Shown: positions 28,047 through 37,277 of the stretch, in pieces
Position numbering within the stretch: position 1 is the stretch's first letter
How the letters are laid out: every line of letters starts with the position of its first letter
Assembly (NCBI GenBank): GCA_963555835.3
Contig: CAUVWZ020000001.1
Location: 1,054,001-1,118,000 of the forward strand
Length of the DNA: 64,000 bases
Reading direction: 5' to 3'
Source of the DNA: JAPUME01 sp027294185
GTDB taxonomy: Bacteria; Acidobacteriota; Terriglobia; UBA7540; JAPUME01
Made by a program: the position numbers and the translations under genes
Notes under the pieces: model-generated
Told to the model about the DNA's origin: nothing
What the model saw: the letters and a program-made list of their open reading frames with translations, nothing else
Databases searched by the model: none

Positions 28047-29228
28047 ATGCCATCCACCGTCCTCTCAATTCTGGAAAACCTCGGCGGAAATCGGCGGTTG
28101 AGCCGGGAGGAAGCCGTCACCCTCAAAGGCGCAAAGGGCGAAGATTTCTTTCGCCTGACGTCTGTTGCCGCCGAACGGCGCGACCGGTTTTGGGGGCGGA
28201 CGATCACCTATTCGCGAAAGATCTTCATACCTCTCACGAACCTCTGCCGCGACACCTGCGGCTACTGCACCTTCGCCCAATCTCCATCTTCACGCTCGGC
28301 GCGAATCATGACGCCCGAGGAAATCCTGGCAATAGCCCGGGACGGTCAACGGGCGGGATGCAAGGAAGCGCTCTTCAGCCTGGGTGAAAAACCGGAACTG
28401 CGTTATCCCGAGGCGCGGGAAGCACTGGCAGCGCTCGGCTACACGCGCCTGATCGATTACCTGCGCGACATGTGCGAACTGGTCCTGCGCGAGACCGGAT
28501 TGGTGCCGCATGCAAATCCCGGCACTCTCTCGGTGGAAGAGATATCTCTTTTGCGCCCGGTGACGGGAAGCATGGGCATGATGCTTGAATCCGTAAGCCT
28601 GCGCCTGATGGAGAAGGGAGGAGCGCACTACGGCTGTCCCGACAAGCACCCGAGCGTTCGCCTGGAAACGCTGGAAAACGCCGGACGTTTGAAGGTACCT
28701 TTTACCACAGGTATCTTAATCGGCATCGGCGAAACCTGGACGGAACGCATCGATACTCTCCTGGCGATTCAGGAAATATTTGAGCAGTACGGAAACATCC
28801 AGGAAGTGATCGTGCAAAACTTCCGCGCCAAGCCGGACATTGCGATGTCAAACCAGCCCGAACCGAGCCGGGAAGACATGCTGCGGACACTGGCCACAGC
28901 ACGCCTGCTTCTCGACGGGAAGATCAGCCTGCAGGCCCCACCCAATCTGGCTTCCGGAGATTATCCGTCCTACCTCGGGGCAGGACTGAACGATTGGGGT
29001 GGCGTCTCACCTGTGACGCTCGATCACATCAATCCCGAGGCGGCATGGCCTCAAATCAGTGAACTGCGACGCGCTACCGAACGGATGGGGTACCAGTTGC
29101 GCGAACGTCTGACCGTCTATCCGCGCTACCTGGCGCGGCCGCAAGAATTCATAGCTCCCGAGATGATGAACCACCTGACGGCAATGGCGAACCCGGACGG
29201 GCTGGCCGCCAGGCAACACCTGTCCTGA
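28047..29228 (+). CDS. cofG: 7,8-didemethyl-8-hydroxy-5-deazariboflavin synthase subunit CofG
   Basis: 393 aa radical SAM enzyme. The cluster motif CxxxCxxC is at Cys67, Cys71 and Cys74 in 'NLCRDTCGYCTF', preceded by 'TYSRKIFIPLT', the CofG-specific form. 'QNFRAKPDIAM' and 'APPNLASGDYPSYLGAGLNDWGG' are also diagnostic. With CofH it joins tyrosine and a ribityl pyrimidine to make F0, the deazaflavin chromophore of F420. It is separated from cofH by 12 bases in the same direction, so they are co-transcribed. No clear ribosome-binding site precedes ATG 28047. Confidence 0.95.
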   Translation: MPSTVLSILENLGGNRRLSREEAVTLKGAKGEDFFRLTSVAAERRDRFWGRTITYSRKIFIPLTNLCRDTCGYCTFAQSPSSRSARIMTPEEILAIARDGQRAGCKEALFSLGEKPELRYPEAREALAALGYTRLIDYLRDMCELVLRETGLVPHANPGTLSVEEISLLRPVTGSMGMMLESVSLRLMEKGGAHYGCPDKHPSVRLETLENAGRLKVPFTTGILIGIGETWTERIDTLLAIQEIFEQYGNIQEVIVQNFRAKPDIAMSNQPEPSREDMLRTLATARLLLDGKISLQAPPNLASGDYPSYLGAGLNDWGGVSPVTLDHINPEAAWPQISELRRATERMGYQLRERLTVYPRYLARPQEFIAPEMMNHLTAMANPDGLAARQHLS

Positions 29229-29240
29229 GGATTCGACGAG

Positions 29241-30470
29241 ATGCACCGAGATCAACCCATCGCTTCGGAACCCGTCGAGAAGCTTCTTGGCGAAATCGAC
29301 CCCGTCGTCAGCCGAATCCTCGAAGGAGCTTTGGCTGGGAATGAGATTACGGGAGAAGAAGCTCTCGCGCTTTTCCAGACACGAGAGCGGGAACTTGAAG
29401 CGCTACTCCTCACCGCCGACGCGCTTCGCCGCGCCACGGTCGGTGACCGCATCAGCTTTGTCGTCACGCGCAACATCAACTTCACGAATATCTGCTACAC
29501 CGGATGCCGTTTCTGCGCTTTCGCCAAACGCCGAGATGACCCGGAAGCCGAGTTTCTCTCGCTGGACGAGATCGCGACCCGGGCCGAGGAAGCCTGGAAC
29601 CGAGGCGCCTCCGAGGTCTGTATCCAGGGAGGTCTTCACCCCGACATCGACGCCTCTCACTATCGGGATATCCTGGTGGCGATCAAAGCCCGCGTTCCCG
29701 GCATCCACATCCACGCCTTTTCGCCCTTTGAGATCAAGTATGGCGCCGAGCGCAGCCGATTGAGCGTGGAAGACTTCCTTGGTATGCTCCGCGAGCACGG
29801 ACTCGACACCATCCCCGGCACGGCGGCGGAAATCCTGGACGTTGAGGTTCGCCGGAAACTGACGCGCAACAAGCTTTCCGCCGAAGAGTGGGTTGCTATC
29901 GTAAAGACCGCGCACCGGCTGGGGATACGCTCCTCCTCCACCATCATGTACGGGCACGTGGACGCGCCGGAGCACTGGGTAGCTCATTTATCTTTATTGC
30001 GAGAAATGCAGAAGGAGACCGGAGGGTTGACGGAGCTGGTGCCGCTGGGGTTTGTCCACTGGGATGCGCCGATTTTTCTGGCCGGAGAAGCGCGGCCCGG
30101 CCCCACCGACGTCGAAAATCTGCGGATGCATGCAGTCGCCAGAATCCTGCTCAACCGCTGGATTCCGAATCTTCAGGTATCCTGGGTGAAGCTTGGTCCC
30201 AGCGTTGCGCAGAGAATCCTATCCTCGGGGGCCAACGATTTCGGCGGCACGCTGATGAACGAAAGCATCTCCCGCGCTGCAGGTTCCCCCCACGGGCAGG
30301 AGATTACGCCTCTTGAGATGTGCCGCATGATTCGCGAAATCGGACGCACGCCGGTTCGACGGAACACTCTCTATGAAACGCTCGAGGTCTATGACGACCA
30401 CGACCCGGCTGCGCTCTCTCCGCTCGTTCCCCGCATGACCCAAGCCGAGATTCCGGTTTCCAACCGCTGA
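29241..30470 (+). CDS. cofH: 5-amino-6-(D-ribitylamino)uracil:L-tyrosine 4-hydroxyphenyl transferase CofH
   Basis: 409 aa radical SAM enzyme. Cys85, Cys89 and Cys92 lie in 'NICYTGCRFCAF', preceded by 'FVVTRNINFTN', the CofH form. 'EVCIQGGLHPDI', 'HAFSPFEIKYGA' and 'GANDFGGTLMNESISRAAG' are conserved. It transfers the tyrosine-derived hydroxybenzyl group to the pyrimidine, the first half of F0 synthesis. It directly follows cofG. The cofC-cofD-cofE genes lie nearby on the opposite strand, so the pathway is in two transcription units. Confidence 0.95.
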   Translation: MHRDQPIASEPVEKLLGEIDPVVSRILEGALAGNEITGEEALALFQTRERELEALLLTADALRRATVGDRISFVVTRNINFTNICYTGCRFCAFAKRRDDPEAEFLSLDEIATRAEEAWNRGASEVCIQGGLHPDIDASHYRDILVAIKARVPGIHIHAFSPFEIKYGAERSRLSVEDFLGMLREHGLDTIPGTAAEILDVEVRRKLTRNKLSAEEWVAIVKTAHRLGIRSSSTIMYGHVDAPEHWVAHLSLLREMQKETGGLTELVPLGFVHWDAPIFLAGEARPGPTDVENLRMHAVARILLNRWIPNLQVSWVKLGPSVAQRILSSGANDFGGTLMNESISRAAGSPHGQEITPLEMCRMIREIGRTPVRRNTLYETLEVYDDHDPAALSPLVPRMTQAEIPVSNR

Positions 30471-30500
30471 GCGCGGGACCCACGGAGCCCCCAGGTTCGA

Positions 30501-31085
30501 CTAACCCTGTGCGCCGCTCGCGGCCTCTACGGGCCGCGAGGCCTGCCGCCCGTCGGGAGTCTGCTTGTCCCAGAGGGTCGGCTCCGAGTCGCTGGCCGAG
30601 TCGTAGTGCACCCAGACGTGGTCCGGGTCGTTCATGTAAACATCGTCGAACAGCATCTCGCAGAACCGCAGGATCATCGGTATGTTGGCATTCAAAAAAA
30701 CCAGGACCGGCTGAAATCCTTCCACCTGCACGGGAAGGGACTCCGGCTCGTCGCCACGGTAGCGGTTGACGATCTTTTCCCCCATTACATCCCGGAAAAA
30801 TCGGAACTTGTAACTCTCTTCGATGGACTGGTTGGCAAACAGAAGAGTTTCCGGACCCTGTGTGAACAGGATCACCCGGCTTCGCCTGCGAAACCGCCAC
30901 AGGCCGACCAGGGATGAAAGCATGAAGCCCAGGGAAAACAAGGTAAGCAGAATAATGGCGGCTTTTGAACCCTCGGTTTCGCGGAATCCCAGCCTCGTCC
31001 ATGCCAATAGGAAAGCAGAGGACAGGAGCGCCCATAAACTGATGGCGCGGTACCAGTTCATTTCAGAGCGTTGAACCACAACCAT
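30501..31085 (-). CDS. hypothetical membrane protein within the F420 region
   Basis: 194 aa from ATG 31085, chosen for AAAGGAG eight bases upstream; ATG 31061 is an alternative. Two hydrophobic segments (about 'ISLWALLSSAFLLAW' and 'AIILLTLFSLGFMLSSLVGLW') precede a positively charged 'RFRRRSR' and a C-terminal soluble domain. The soluble part contains 'YRGDEPESLPVQVEGFQPVL' and acidic 'EMLFDDVYMNDPD'. No family was recognised. It sits between the cofGH and cofC-npdG units on the minus strand, but nothing ties it to F420. Confidence 0.65.
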   Translation of the reverse strand: MVVVQRSEMNWYRAISLWALLSSAFLLAWTRLGFRETEGSKAAIILLTLFSLGFMLSSLVGLWRFRRRSRVILFTQGPETLLFANQSIEESYKFRFFRDVMGEKIVNRYRGDEPESLPVQVEGFQPVLVFLNANIPMILRFCEMLFDDVYMNDPDHVWVHYDSASDSEPTLWDKQTPDGRQASRPVEAASGAQG

Positions 31086-31271
31086 AACCCAAACTCCTTT
31101 CCCCCCACGGATGCGCCTTGTGGGAACAAGCCCGAACCTGCATCCAACAGGGGAGCGGCTAACTTCGCCCAACTATGAATCAGGAAGTATTACTTTAGGT
31201 CTCTCCAACATACTAGAGCCTGCGCTTTCAGGCAACCCGGCCGTTCGGTACCGAAGCCCGGGCAGACTCTT

Positions 31272-31979
31272 TCAGGTCGCCAGCGAGCCCACTGAAGTTG
31301 AGCTCGCGGCACGGAGCCTTGCGGGTGTATCCATTCGGTCCAGCAATTCAAAGAGCGGTGTCCCCTGCCCTCGCTTGAGAACGTGCACGAGGTCTGCCGG
31401 CTCATCCACATCGAAAGTAAAGGAGGAGAGACGGACCACCTCTGCTCTCACCCCCACGCAGGCCGCCTCGCGGAGATGCTTTTGGAAGCTTCCGGGTCCG
31501 AATCGCGACGGGAACAGATCGGGTGGCGTCCTCAGCAGCGCATTCGTCCCGTCGCCGTCCCTCGAGGGAACCAGCAGGGCGGAGGGCGCAGGCCCACATC
31601 GAGCAAGCAGGGCTTCCATGTCTTTCGCCTCCAGCAGCGGAAGGTCGATCGGCACTCGCAGAAGAGACCTCACTCCCCTCCCCCGGCAGAGTCGTGAGGC
31701 GTAATCCACGGAACGGCTTTCTGAAACCTGCGAATCTTCTTCGATCACTTCCATCTTGAGGCTCCGTGCCAGCCTCGCAGCAGGCTCATAGGCGGTGACC
31801 ACAAAAACCCGGTCCCAGCCCTTGGCCCGGATCACTTCACCGAAGACGTGCTCCATCATGGCCCAGGCGAGACGCGTGCGTTCGGCTTGCGTGAAGAGTG
31901 AAGCCATGCGCTGCTTGGCTCGCGTAAGGTCCTTTACCGGAATCAGCACCGCTCGCATACCGCCTGAACCTTCCTTCAT
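31272..31979 (-). CDS. cofC: 2-phospho-L-lactate (or phosphoenolpyruvate) guanylyltransferase CofC
   Basis: 235 aa nucleotidyltransferase. 'AVLIPVKDLTRAKQRMA' is the GTP-binding start, 'VPIDLPLL' the metal-binding Asp motif, and 'PSRDGDGTNALL' with 'FGPGSFQKHLREA' the CofC signature. It activates the three-carbon acid to a guanylyl diphosphate donor for CofD. Whether it uses 2-phospholactate, PEP or 3-phosphoglycerate cannot be read from sequence by eye. Its ATG overlaps the cofD stop (ATGA), so expression is coupled. Confidence 0.9.
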   Translation of the reverse strand: MKEGSGGMRAVLIPVKDLTRAKQRMASLFTQAERTRLAWAMMEHVFGEVIRAKGWDRVFVVTAYEPAARLARSLKMEVIEEDSQVSESRSVDYASRLCRGRGVRSLLRVPIDLPLLEAKDMEALLARCGPAPSALLVPSRDGDGTNALLRTPPDLFPSRFGPGSFQKHLREAACVGVRAEVVRLSSFTFDVDEPADLVHVLKRGQGTPLFELLDRMDTPARLRAASSTSVGSLAT

Positions 31980-32932
31980 GCTGCCTGCTCATTGAGAATG
32001 GAGATGACCACTTGCGCCAGCTTCACTTTCTCCTCCGCCCCGTGCATGATGGTCTGCGCCACCACGACCTGAACCCCCATTCGCTCAATCTCGGATCGTA
32101 TCGTCTCGTCCGCATGGTCGATCACCAGGACATTCAGGAAATCTTTGTAAAGCTTCGCTACCTGCAGGGCGGAGACTTCCATGCCCAGGTCCCGCAGCAT
32201 CCGGTCCGTAGGCCCCTTGAGGGATTTACCGCCCACCACGGGGCTGACCGCAATCACGCGGGCCGGGGTGGATTGCAGTGCCGCCCGAACCCCCTTGACG
32301 GCGAGAATCGGTCCGATGCTGATTAGAGGATTACTGGTACAGATCACCACCGCAGAGGATTCCCGGATGGCGTCCACCACGCCCGGCGCAGGACGGGCCC
32401 GCTCGACGCCTTCAAAACGGACCTCCTTCACCCTCGGTTCAGCGCGGTGCTTCACCAGATATTCCTGAAAAGGAAGGACTCCGCCGTCGGTGACGATCTT
32501 CGTCGGCACCGGGTCGTCGCTCATGGGCAGCAGGCGGCATCCGAGACCGAAGCGCTGCCGGAGCTCTTCGGTGATCTCGCTGAGCGTTCGCCCCGCGCGA
32601 ATCCGCCGGGTGCGGAACAGGTGAGTCGCCAGGTCGCGGTCGCCCAGTTGAAACCAGCTCGGCTCGCCCATTCGCTCCAGTTGCTCGAGGCAGGAGAAGG
32701 TGTCACCCGCGAGCCCCCAACCCGTCTGCCGGTTCACCATGCCCGCCAGGGTGTAGAGCGTAATGTCGATGTCGGGCGAGATGTGCAGCCCGAACATCAC
32801 CGTGTCGTCGCCGGTATTGACCACGATCGTCAGACGCTCGGGAGGCAATACCCGGACCAGGCCCTCGAGCAGCTTCGACGCCCCGACGCCTCCTCCCAGG
32901 GCAGTAATCGTCGGTTCCGGTACACTCACCAT
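31976..32932 (-). CDS. cofD: 2-phospho-L-lactate transferase CofD
   Basis: 318 aa from ATG 32932, which starts just before the conserved 'TALGGGVGASKLLEGL'; the frame continues to a TTG at 32965 next to the cofE stop. 'VVNTGDDTVMFGLHISPDID', 'GWGLAGDTF' and 'ICTSNPLISIGPILAVKGVR' are CofD hallmarks. It transfers the activated phospho-acid onto F0, forming F420-0 or dehydro-F420-0. It lies between cofE and cofC in one minus-strand operon and ends in a four-base overlap with cofC. Confidence 0.94.
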   Translation of the reverse strand: MVSVPEPTITALGGGVGASKLLEGLVRVLPPERLTIVVNTGDDTVMFGLHISPDIDITLYTLAGMVNRQTGWGLAGDTFSCLEQLERMGEPSWFQLGDRDLATHLFRTRRIRAGRTLSEITEELRQRFGLGCRLLPMSDDPVPTKIVTDGGVLPFQEYLVKHRAEPRVKEVRFEGVERARPAPGVVDAIRESSAVVICTSNPLISIGPILAVKGVRAALQSTPARVIAVSPVVGGKSLKGPTDRMLRDLGMEVSALQVAKLYKDFLNVLVIDHADETIRSEIERMGVQVVVAQTIMHGAEEKVKLAQVVISILNEQAA

Positions 32933-32965
32933 TTCCTTCCGGTTTCCGGTTCGGTTAGGTTCCAA

Positions 32966-33739
32966 TTACGGAAACAGGTCCTCCTCTTTGGGCCGAACCA
33001 TTTCTGTGGCCTTGCTTTCCCCCGCCTCGAACTTGTAACCGCGAATCACAACCGCGGGAACACGGCTGGTCTTACCCATCGCCAATCCGGATGCGGCGGC
33101 AAGCTCGTCCGCGACGGCCACAAGGGTTGATTGGAGAGGTCTACCCGCCGAATCCCGACACTCACGGTAGTCTTTGAGCACCTGCAGCCCGGCGGCTCCG
33201 ATGGCGACGTTCGTCAACCCCAGCCGCCACGGCCGCCCGAAGGTATCGGTAATGATCACGGCCACGCGGGCTTTGGCTTCCCGTTCAATCTCGGCTCGCA
33301 GCCGCCGTGCCGAGGCGTCCGGGTCGAGGGGAAGCAGGGAAACCACCTCGCCGGCGGGAACATTGGATTGATCCACTCCCGCGTTGGCGCAGATCCAGCC
33401 GTGACGGGTCTCGGAGATCAAGACTCTTTCTGTTGCCCGAACGACGCGCTTCGACTCCCCCAGGATCACTTCCAGGGAGCGTGGGTCGCGATTCATCCTT
33501 CGCGCCTGCTTGATGGCCTCGGTCGATGGCTCGATTTCTTCGAGCTGCGCCAGTCGTCCTTCGGATTTGGAAATAATTTTCTGTGCGACGGCCACAACAT
33601 CGCCATCGGAGATTCCGACCCCGGCCCGAGCGGCGGCCTCGATTAGGAACCGGGCAAGGGAGCTTCCCCGCTCGACTTCCGGGATTCCGGGAAGGGGAAC
33701 GATGCGGATCGTGTCTCTCGCCTTACCTGTGGTGGACAT
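32966..33739 (-). CDS. cofE: coenzyme F420-0:L-glutamate ligase CofE
   Basis: 257 aa, the length of a stand-alone CofE. 'DGDVVAVAQKIISKSEGR', 'GWICANAGVDQSNV', 'ITDTFGRPWRLGLTNVAIG' and 'KTSRVPAVVIRG' are family motifs. It adds glutamates to F420-0 using GTP. Unlike actinobacterial FbiB it carries no fused C-terminal nitroreductase domain, which matters if the pathway passes through dehydro-F420-0. It follows npdG by six bases and precedes cofD directly. Confidence 0.95.
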   Translation of the reverse strand: MSTTGKARDTIRIVPLPGIPEVERGSSLARFLIEAAARAGVGISDGDVVAVAQKIISKSEGRLAQLEEIEPSTEAIKQARRMNRDPRSLEVILGESKRVVRATERVLISETRHGWICANAGVDQSNVPAGEVVSLLPLDPDASARRLRAEIEREAKARVAVIITDTFGRPWRLGLTNVAIGAAGLQVLKDYRECRDSAGRPLQSTLVAVADELAAASGLAMGKTSRVPAVVIRGYKFEAGESKATEMVRPKEEDLFP

Positions 33740-33745
33740 CGCAAC

Positions 33746-34438
33746 CTATCGGGTGGGATGAGGCAGGCCGGTAACACGAATTCCCGCGCTGCGCGTCTTA
33801 TTCCGAATGTTGATTCCAATCAACAGCGGCGTCAGGGCTTCCACGGTTCGTGAGTTCGCGAGCGGCCCTCCGTCCACAAAACCCGCATTGGGGATGAGCC
33901 CCACCAACTCTTTCGCCGCCTCCTTCGCCTCCGGGTTGTCACCGCAGACGATGACGTCGCAGTCCACCGGTTTGTCGATGTCGTTGAGCGCCGGCGCGCC
34001 GATGTTGTGAAACGCCGAGGCCACCCCGACCTGGGGTCCCGCCAACAGGGCGGCCTGCTCGGCGGCCGAGCCGGCCCACACGCTCATCACGCGCGTCAAG
34101 GAACCTCCTATGGCCGATTCCAGCGGCACGGTCACGTCGATCAGGATATGGCCCGGCTTGAAGCTCCCCTTCAAGCCCTTCAATATGGGCGCCTGCGCCT
34201 CAAAGGGCACCGTCAGCACGACCAGATTCGTGCGGGAAACCGCCTCTGAATTCTCCAACCCTTCGGCCTGGACCGCATCCCCGGCGATTTCGGTGATCTT
34301 CCCGGCGGCGGCTACGGCCTTGCTTGCCTGCCGGGAGCCGATCAGCACGCGCTGTCCGGCCCTGGCCCAGCGGAGTGCCAGGCCGAAGCCCTGCTGCCCT
34401 GTGCCTCCGATGACGGCGATTCCCTTACTTGTGACCAT
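33746..34438 (-). CDS. npdG: NADPH-dependent F420 reductase
   Basis: 230 aa. Rossmann start 'IAVIGGTGQQGFGLALRWA' with 'VLIGSRQASKA', the NADP-binding form in F420:NADP oxidoreductases, then 'LTVPFEAQ', 'AFHNIGAPAL' and 'DVIVCGDNPEAK'. It moves hydride between F420 and NADP. It is first in the npdG-cofE-cofD-cofC minus operon. The location makes NADPH the probable source of reduced F420 for the PPOX enzyme. Confidence 0.92.
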   Translation of the reverse strand: MVTSKGIAVIGGTGQQGFGLALRWARAGQRVLIGSRQASKAVAAAGKITEIAGDAVQAEGLENSEAVSRTNLVVLTVPFEAQAPILKGLKGSFKPGHILIDVTVPLESAIGGSLTRVMSVWAGSAAEQAALLAGPQVGVASAFHNIGAPALNDIDKPVDCDVIVCGDNPEAKEAAKELVGLIPNAGFVDGGPLANSRTVEALTPLLIGINIRNKTRSAGIRVTGLPHPTR

Positions 34439-34552
34439 TCGTGAAGCCCCCTTTCGCGGTGCTGACCAGCTTCGAGAAAAACGGCTGCCCCATCTCAGAA
34501 CACTTGCTTGAAAGGTCTCTAGGATACCCTAAATGCCGCCGCTCGGGCTGAC

Positions 34553-36106
34553 TCATGGGGATTGCGGGAAGGCTTGTTTCGGGGGCTTTCCGACCGCCAC
34601 CAGAAAGATGGCGCTCTTGCCCTTGGCGTGGGGTGAAAAAAACTCTGTCACTTCGTCGTCGTAAAAGGTAAGCCCGGTAGCGCCCAACCCCTGCGCATAG
34701 GAGGCAAGGTAGAGCTTTCCGCCCAGGATGCCGGCTTCGAGTTGCACGGCGCGATACCCTCGGTTGCCGAACCGCTTTAGAACCGGATTCAAGTCGGCCA
34801 GGAAAAAGATCGTCACTGCAGCATTAGCCGGCAGTTCCTGATCCAGGCCCAGGTGTCCCGCCTCCCTGCGAAAATCGCCTTCCTTCAAGCATTCGAGAAC
34901 GCAGTCGTTTCGATGAAGCACGTAAGCCCCCGCAGGCAGCCCCTCGACCGAGTGAACGATCAAGTACAGTTCATTCAGCAATGTGCCGGCAGGGTCGAGG
35001 AAATCGGACGAAAACCCCTGCGTGGCCCGGTGAAGGAGCGTTGAAAGCTGGGCAAAATGGATGGATTTCTGTGTGAATCTACGCGCCGAGCCGCGCCGCA
35101 GGATAACGCGATCAACAGGGTCGGCAGGCGCATCACCCGCCGTCAATGGCTCAAGGGGCACGATGCGTCCCGTACGGCTCGGAGGCTCATTTTTCGGTGT
35201 CTGCCCCCGCCAGGCTATAACCTCCTCCGCCGAACGCAGGCAGGACGCCGCGTGCATCTCGCGCATGGCCGGGTAATCCACCTCTTGGCGGGAGAGTGGC
35301 ACCGTCTCAAGTTCGAGGGATGAAATTTCACCCGTGTGCTCGCGAGGCGATTGGGAATCGTAACCGAGTGAGACCAGCGACAGAGCCACTTCGCGGTCCG
35401 TATCGAGGCTCAGCAGCGGATTCACTTCCCCATCCACAAAGCCGTTCACGACACGGGTCGGCAGGCTCAATCCCGCTGCGGTTGCCATCATGTTGGCCAG
35501 AATCGTGCCGTTGTCCCAACCGAAATGGCGATAGGTACGGGCCTGATATTTCCAGGCGTTGCGCCAATAGGTCCCGGTGCTCACAAGGATCACGGGAGCG
35601 TGAGCCAGAGAAGGTTCCTCACCCGAGGCACGAACGACGAGACGCCGGAAATCTCCCGCACGGAGCTTGCGCAGGCTGAAGTCGCCCGGTCCGAAATGGT
35701 ACACGCCGGCTTCGAGGTCCGGCAGGTCGCCCGTGACCAGGTACAACTCAACCGAGTAAAGCGCTCCCGTGCACGCAGCGGCGCGGAAGAAAATCTCTCC
35801 TCCCGGATGGGTCCTGCGCTTCGTGATGCCCGCAGAAAAGTGGAGCACCTGCGCGAGCATTTTCCTATCAGGTACTCGTTGATGGGACGGAGGGATTTCA
35901 AGACTCGCAGCGGCTTCGAGCGCCGACATTTGCAGCGGATCGAAATCACGCGGCAGGGCAATGGGATCGAGAGTCGAATAGATTTTGAAAGCTAACGGAT
36001 GATTCGACCAGTCGAGATAATGTCCGCCCGAGCGAAGGCTCAAGAGAGAATGTTTCGTTCCCTCGTGATAATTCCATGCAGCTTGAATGTCGCGGTTGGT
36101 CATCAA
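34553..36106 (-). CDS. tandem SagB/ThcOx-type nitroreductase-fold dehydrogenase
   Basis: 517 aa holding two FMN nitroreductase-like halves. The opening 'YHEGTKHSLLSLRSGGHYLD' is typical of the duplicated SagB/ThcOx group. The first half spans about 70-265 ('LHFSAGITKRR', 'DNGTILANMMATAAGLSLP') and the second about 325-515 ('RRGSARRFTQKSIHFAQLS', 'VQLEAGILGGKLYLASYAQGLG'). SagB enzymes oxidise azolines in RiPPs, but no cyclodehydratase or precursor peptide is here. It lies 114 bases before npdG on the same strand, so it is at the head of the F420 operon. A role in reducing dehydro-F420, as done by the FbiB nitroreductase domain elsewhere, is conjecture. Confidence 0.82.
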   Translation of the reverse strand: MMTNRDIQAAWNYHEGTKHSLLSLRSGGHYLDWSNHPLAFKIYSTLDPIALPRDFDPLQMSALEAAASLEIPPSHQRVPDRKMLAQVLHFSAGITKRRTHPGGEIFFRAAACTGALYSVELYLVTGDLPDLEAGVYHFGPGDFSLRKLRAGDFRRLVVRASGEEPSLAHAPVILVSTGTYWRNAWKYQARTYRHFGWDNGTILANMMATAAGLSLPTRVVNGFVDGEVNPLLSLDTDREVALSLVSLGYDSQSPREHTGEISSLELETVPLSRQEVDYPAMREMHAASCLRSAEEVIAWRGQTPKNEPPSRTGRIVPLEPLTAGDAPADPVDRVILRRGSARRFTQKSIHFAQLSTLLHRATQGFSSDFLDPAGTLLNELYLIVHSVEGLPAGAYVLHRNDCVLECLKEGDFRREAGHLGLDQELPANAAVTIFFLADLNPVLKRFGNRGYRAVQLEAGILGGKLYLASYAQGLGATGLTFYDDEVTEFFSPHAKGKSAIFLVAVGKPPKQAFPQSP

Positions 36107-36158
36107 TTACCCTTTGCCGAAGGTTAACGGTTATAGGGGGCGCTGGCCCTGCAAGTCT

Positions 36159-36947
36159 CTATTTCTTCTCATGGCCGTAGGGCCAAGGGCCCTGGACCCA
36201 CAGCCCACCGTCGACGTAGAGAACCTGACCGGTAATGAACTCGGCCTCATCGCCCGCCAGGAACAGGACGGCCGAGGCGACATCGGCGGGCCGGCCTACC
36301 CGTCGGGTGGGAGTAAGGGGCGCCCAGGTGCCGGCATAATCGTCGGCCTCGAGCTTCGTTCTTTCGACCTCCACCGCACCGGGAGCGACGCAATTCACGG
36401 TAATGCCGAGCGGGCCGAGCTCTACCGCGCAGGTCGCGGTAAACAAGTTCAGTCCGGCCTTGGAGGCATTGTAGGCGGAGAGATTCGGGAAGGGCGTGCG
36501 TCCGGCCCCGGAACCGATGTTGATAATGCGCCCCTTCTTCTGATTGCGCATGATGCGGCCTGCCTGCTGGGTGCAGAGAAACGCGCCCTTCAGGTTCGTC
36601 CCCAGGATTCTGTCCCACTTCTCATCGCTCATCTCGAGCAGCGGGCCCCAGAGGGTGATGCCGGCGTTATTGACCAGAATGTCCAGGCGCGGAAAGTCGG
36701 CGGAATACCGGCGAAACATCTCTTCCACCTCGGCGCGGTCAGCGACATCACCCTTGTATACGGCCGTTTTTCGTCCCAGGGCACGGATTTCCGAGGCCGT
36801 CTGCTCCGCCCCCTGAGTATCGCTGAAATAGTTGACGCCCACCTCACAGCCCGCCCGGGCAAGCGCCACCGATATCCCCTTCCCAATGCCTTTGCTGGCC
36901 CCCGTTACCAGGGCCATTTTTCCTTGAAGCGGTTTATCTCCAGCCAC
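36159..36947 (-). CDS. SDR-family oxidoreductase
   Basis: 262 aa from GTG 36947, which has AAGGGAG nine bases upstream; another GTG at 36986 would add 13 residues. The Rossmann motif TGASKGIG is at residues 15-22, then 'NNAG', the catalytic Ser in 'NIGSGAGR', and Tyr/Lys in 'YNASKAG'. 'FITGQVLYVDGGLWVQG' is the usual SDR C-terminus. It resembles 3-oxoacyl-ACP reductase or glucose dehydrogenase types. It lies just upstream of the SagB-like gene on the same strand; joint transcription is possible but untested. Confidence 0.87.
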   Translation of the reverse strand: MAGDKPLQGKMALVTGASKGIGKGISVALARAGCEVGVNYFSDTQGAEQTASEIRALGRKTAVYKGDVADRAEVEEMFRRYSADFPRLDILVNNAGITLWGPLLEMSDEKWDRILGTNLKGAFLCTQQAGRIMRNQKKGRIINIGSGAGRTPFPNLSAYNASKAGLNLFTATCAVELGPLGITVNCVAPGAVEVERTKLEADDYAGTWAPLTPTRRVGRPADVASAVLFLAGDEAEFITGQVLYVDGGLWVQGPWPYGHEKK

Positions 36948-37277
36948 GAGACTCTTCTCCCTTCCAATTTCTGATCCGGTCCCCACGCTGAGCTGTTTCC
37001 AGGGAATTTATCAGTTTTTTAAGGGGTTGTCATGGTCTTGTCATGGGCGGGGCATCGCCGGGTCGTGGCCTCGTCATGGAAGGTCTGCAAAGCTCGACGC
37101 AAGCATTCGCCGAGCATCCCCTCTATCCACCCTACCACGCGGTGCGGCCAGTGTGATAGCATCTCCGGTTAGGCAAGGGAAGTGCGGCCCTAAATTCCGG
37201 CAAGACCCAGCCCGGGTTGACTTGGATGAGGGTAACGACCCGGCGGATTATTCGCGAATTCTCACAGGAGACATTCC

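Noticed and set aside
34553..36106. RiPP azoline gene cluster around the SagB-like gene
   Set aside because: No cyclodehydratase, YcaO or precursor peptide gene is visible nearby; the neighbours are F420 genes.
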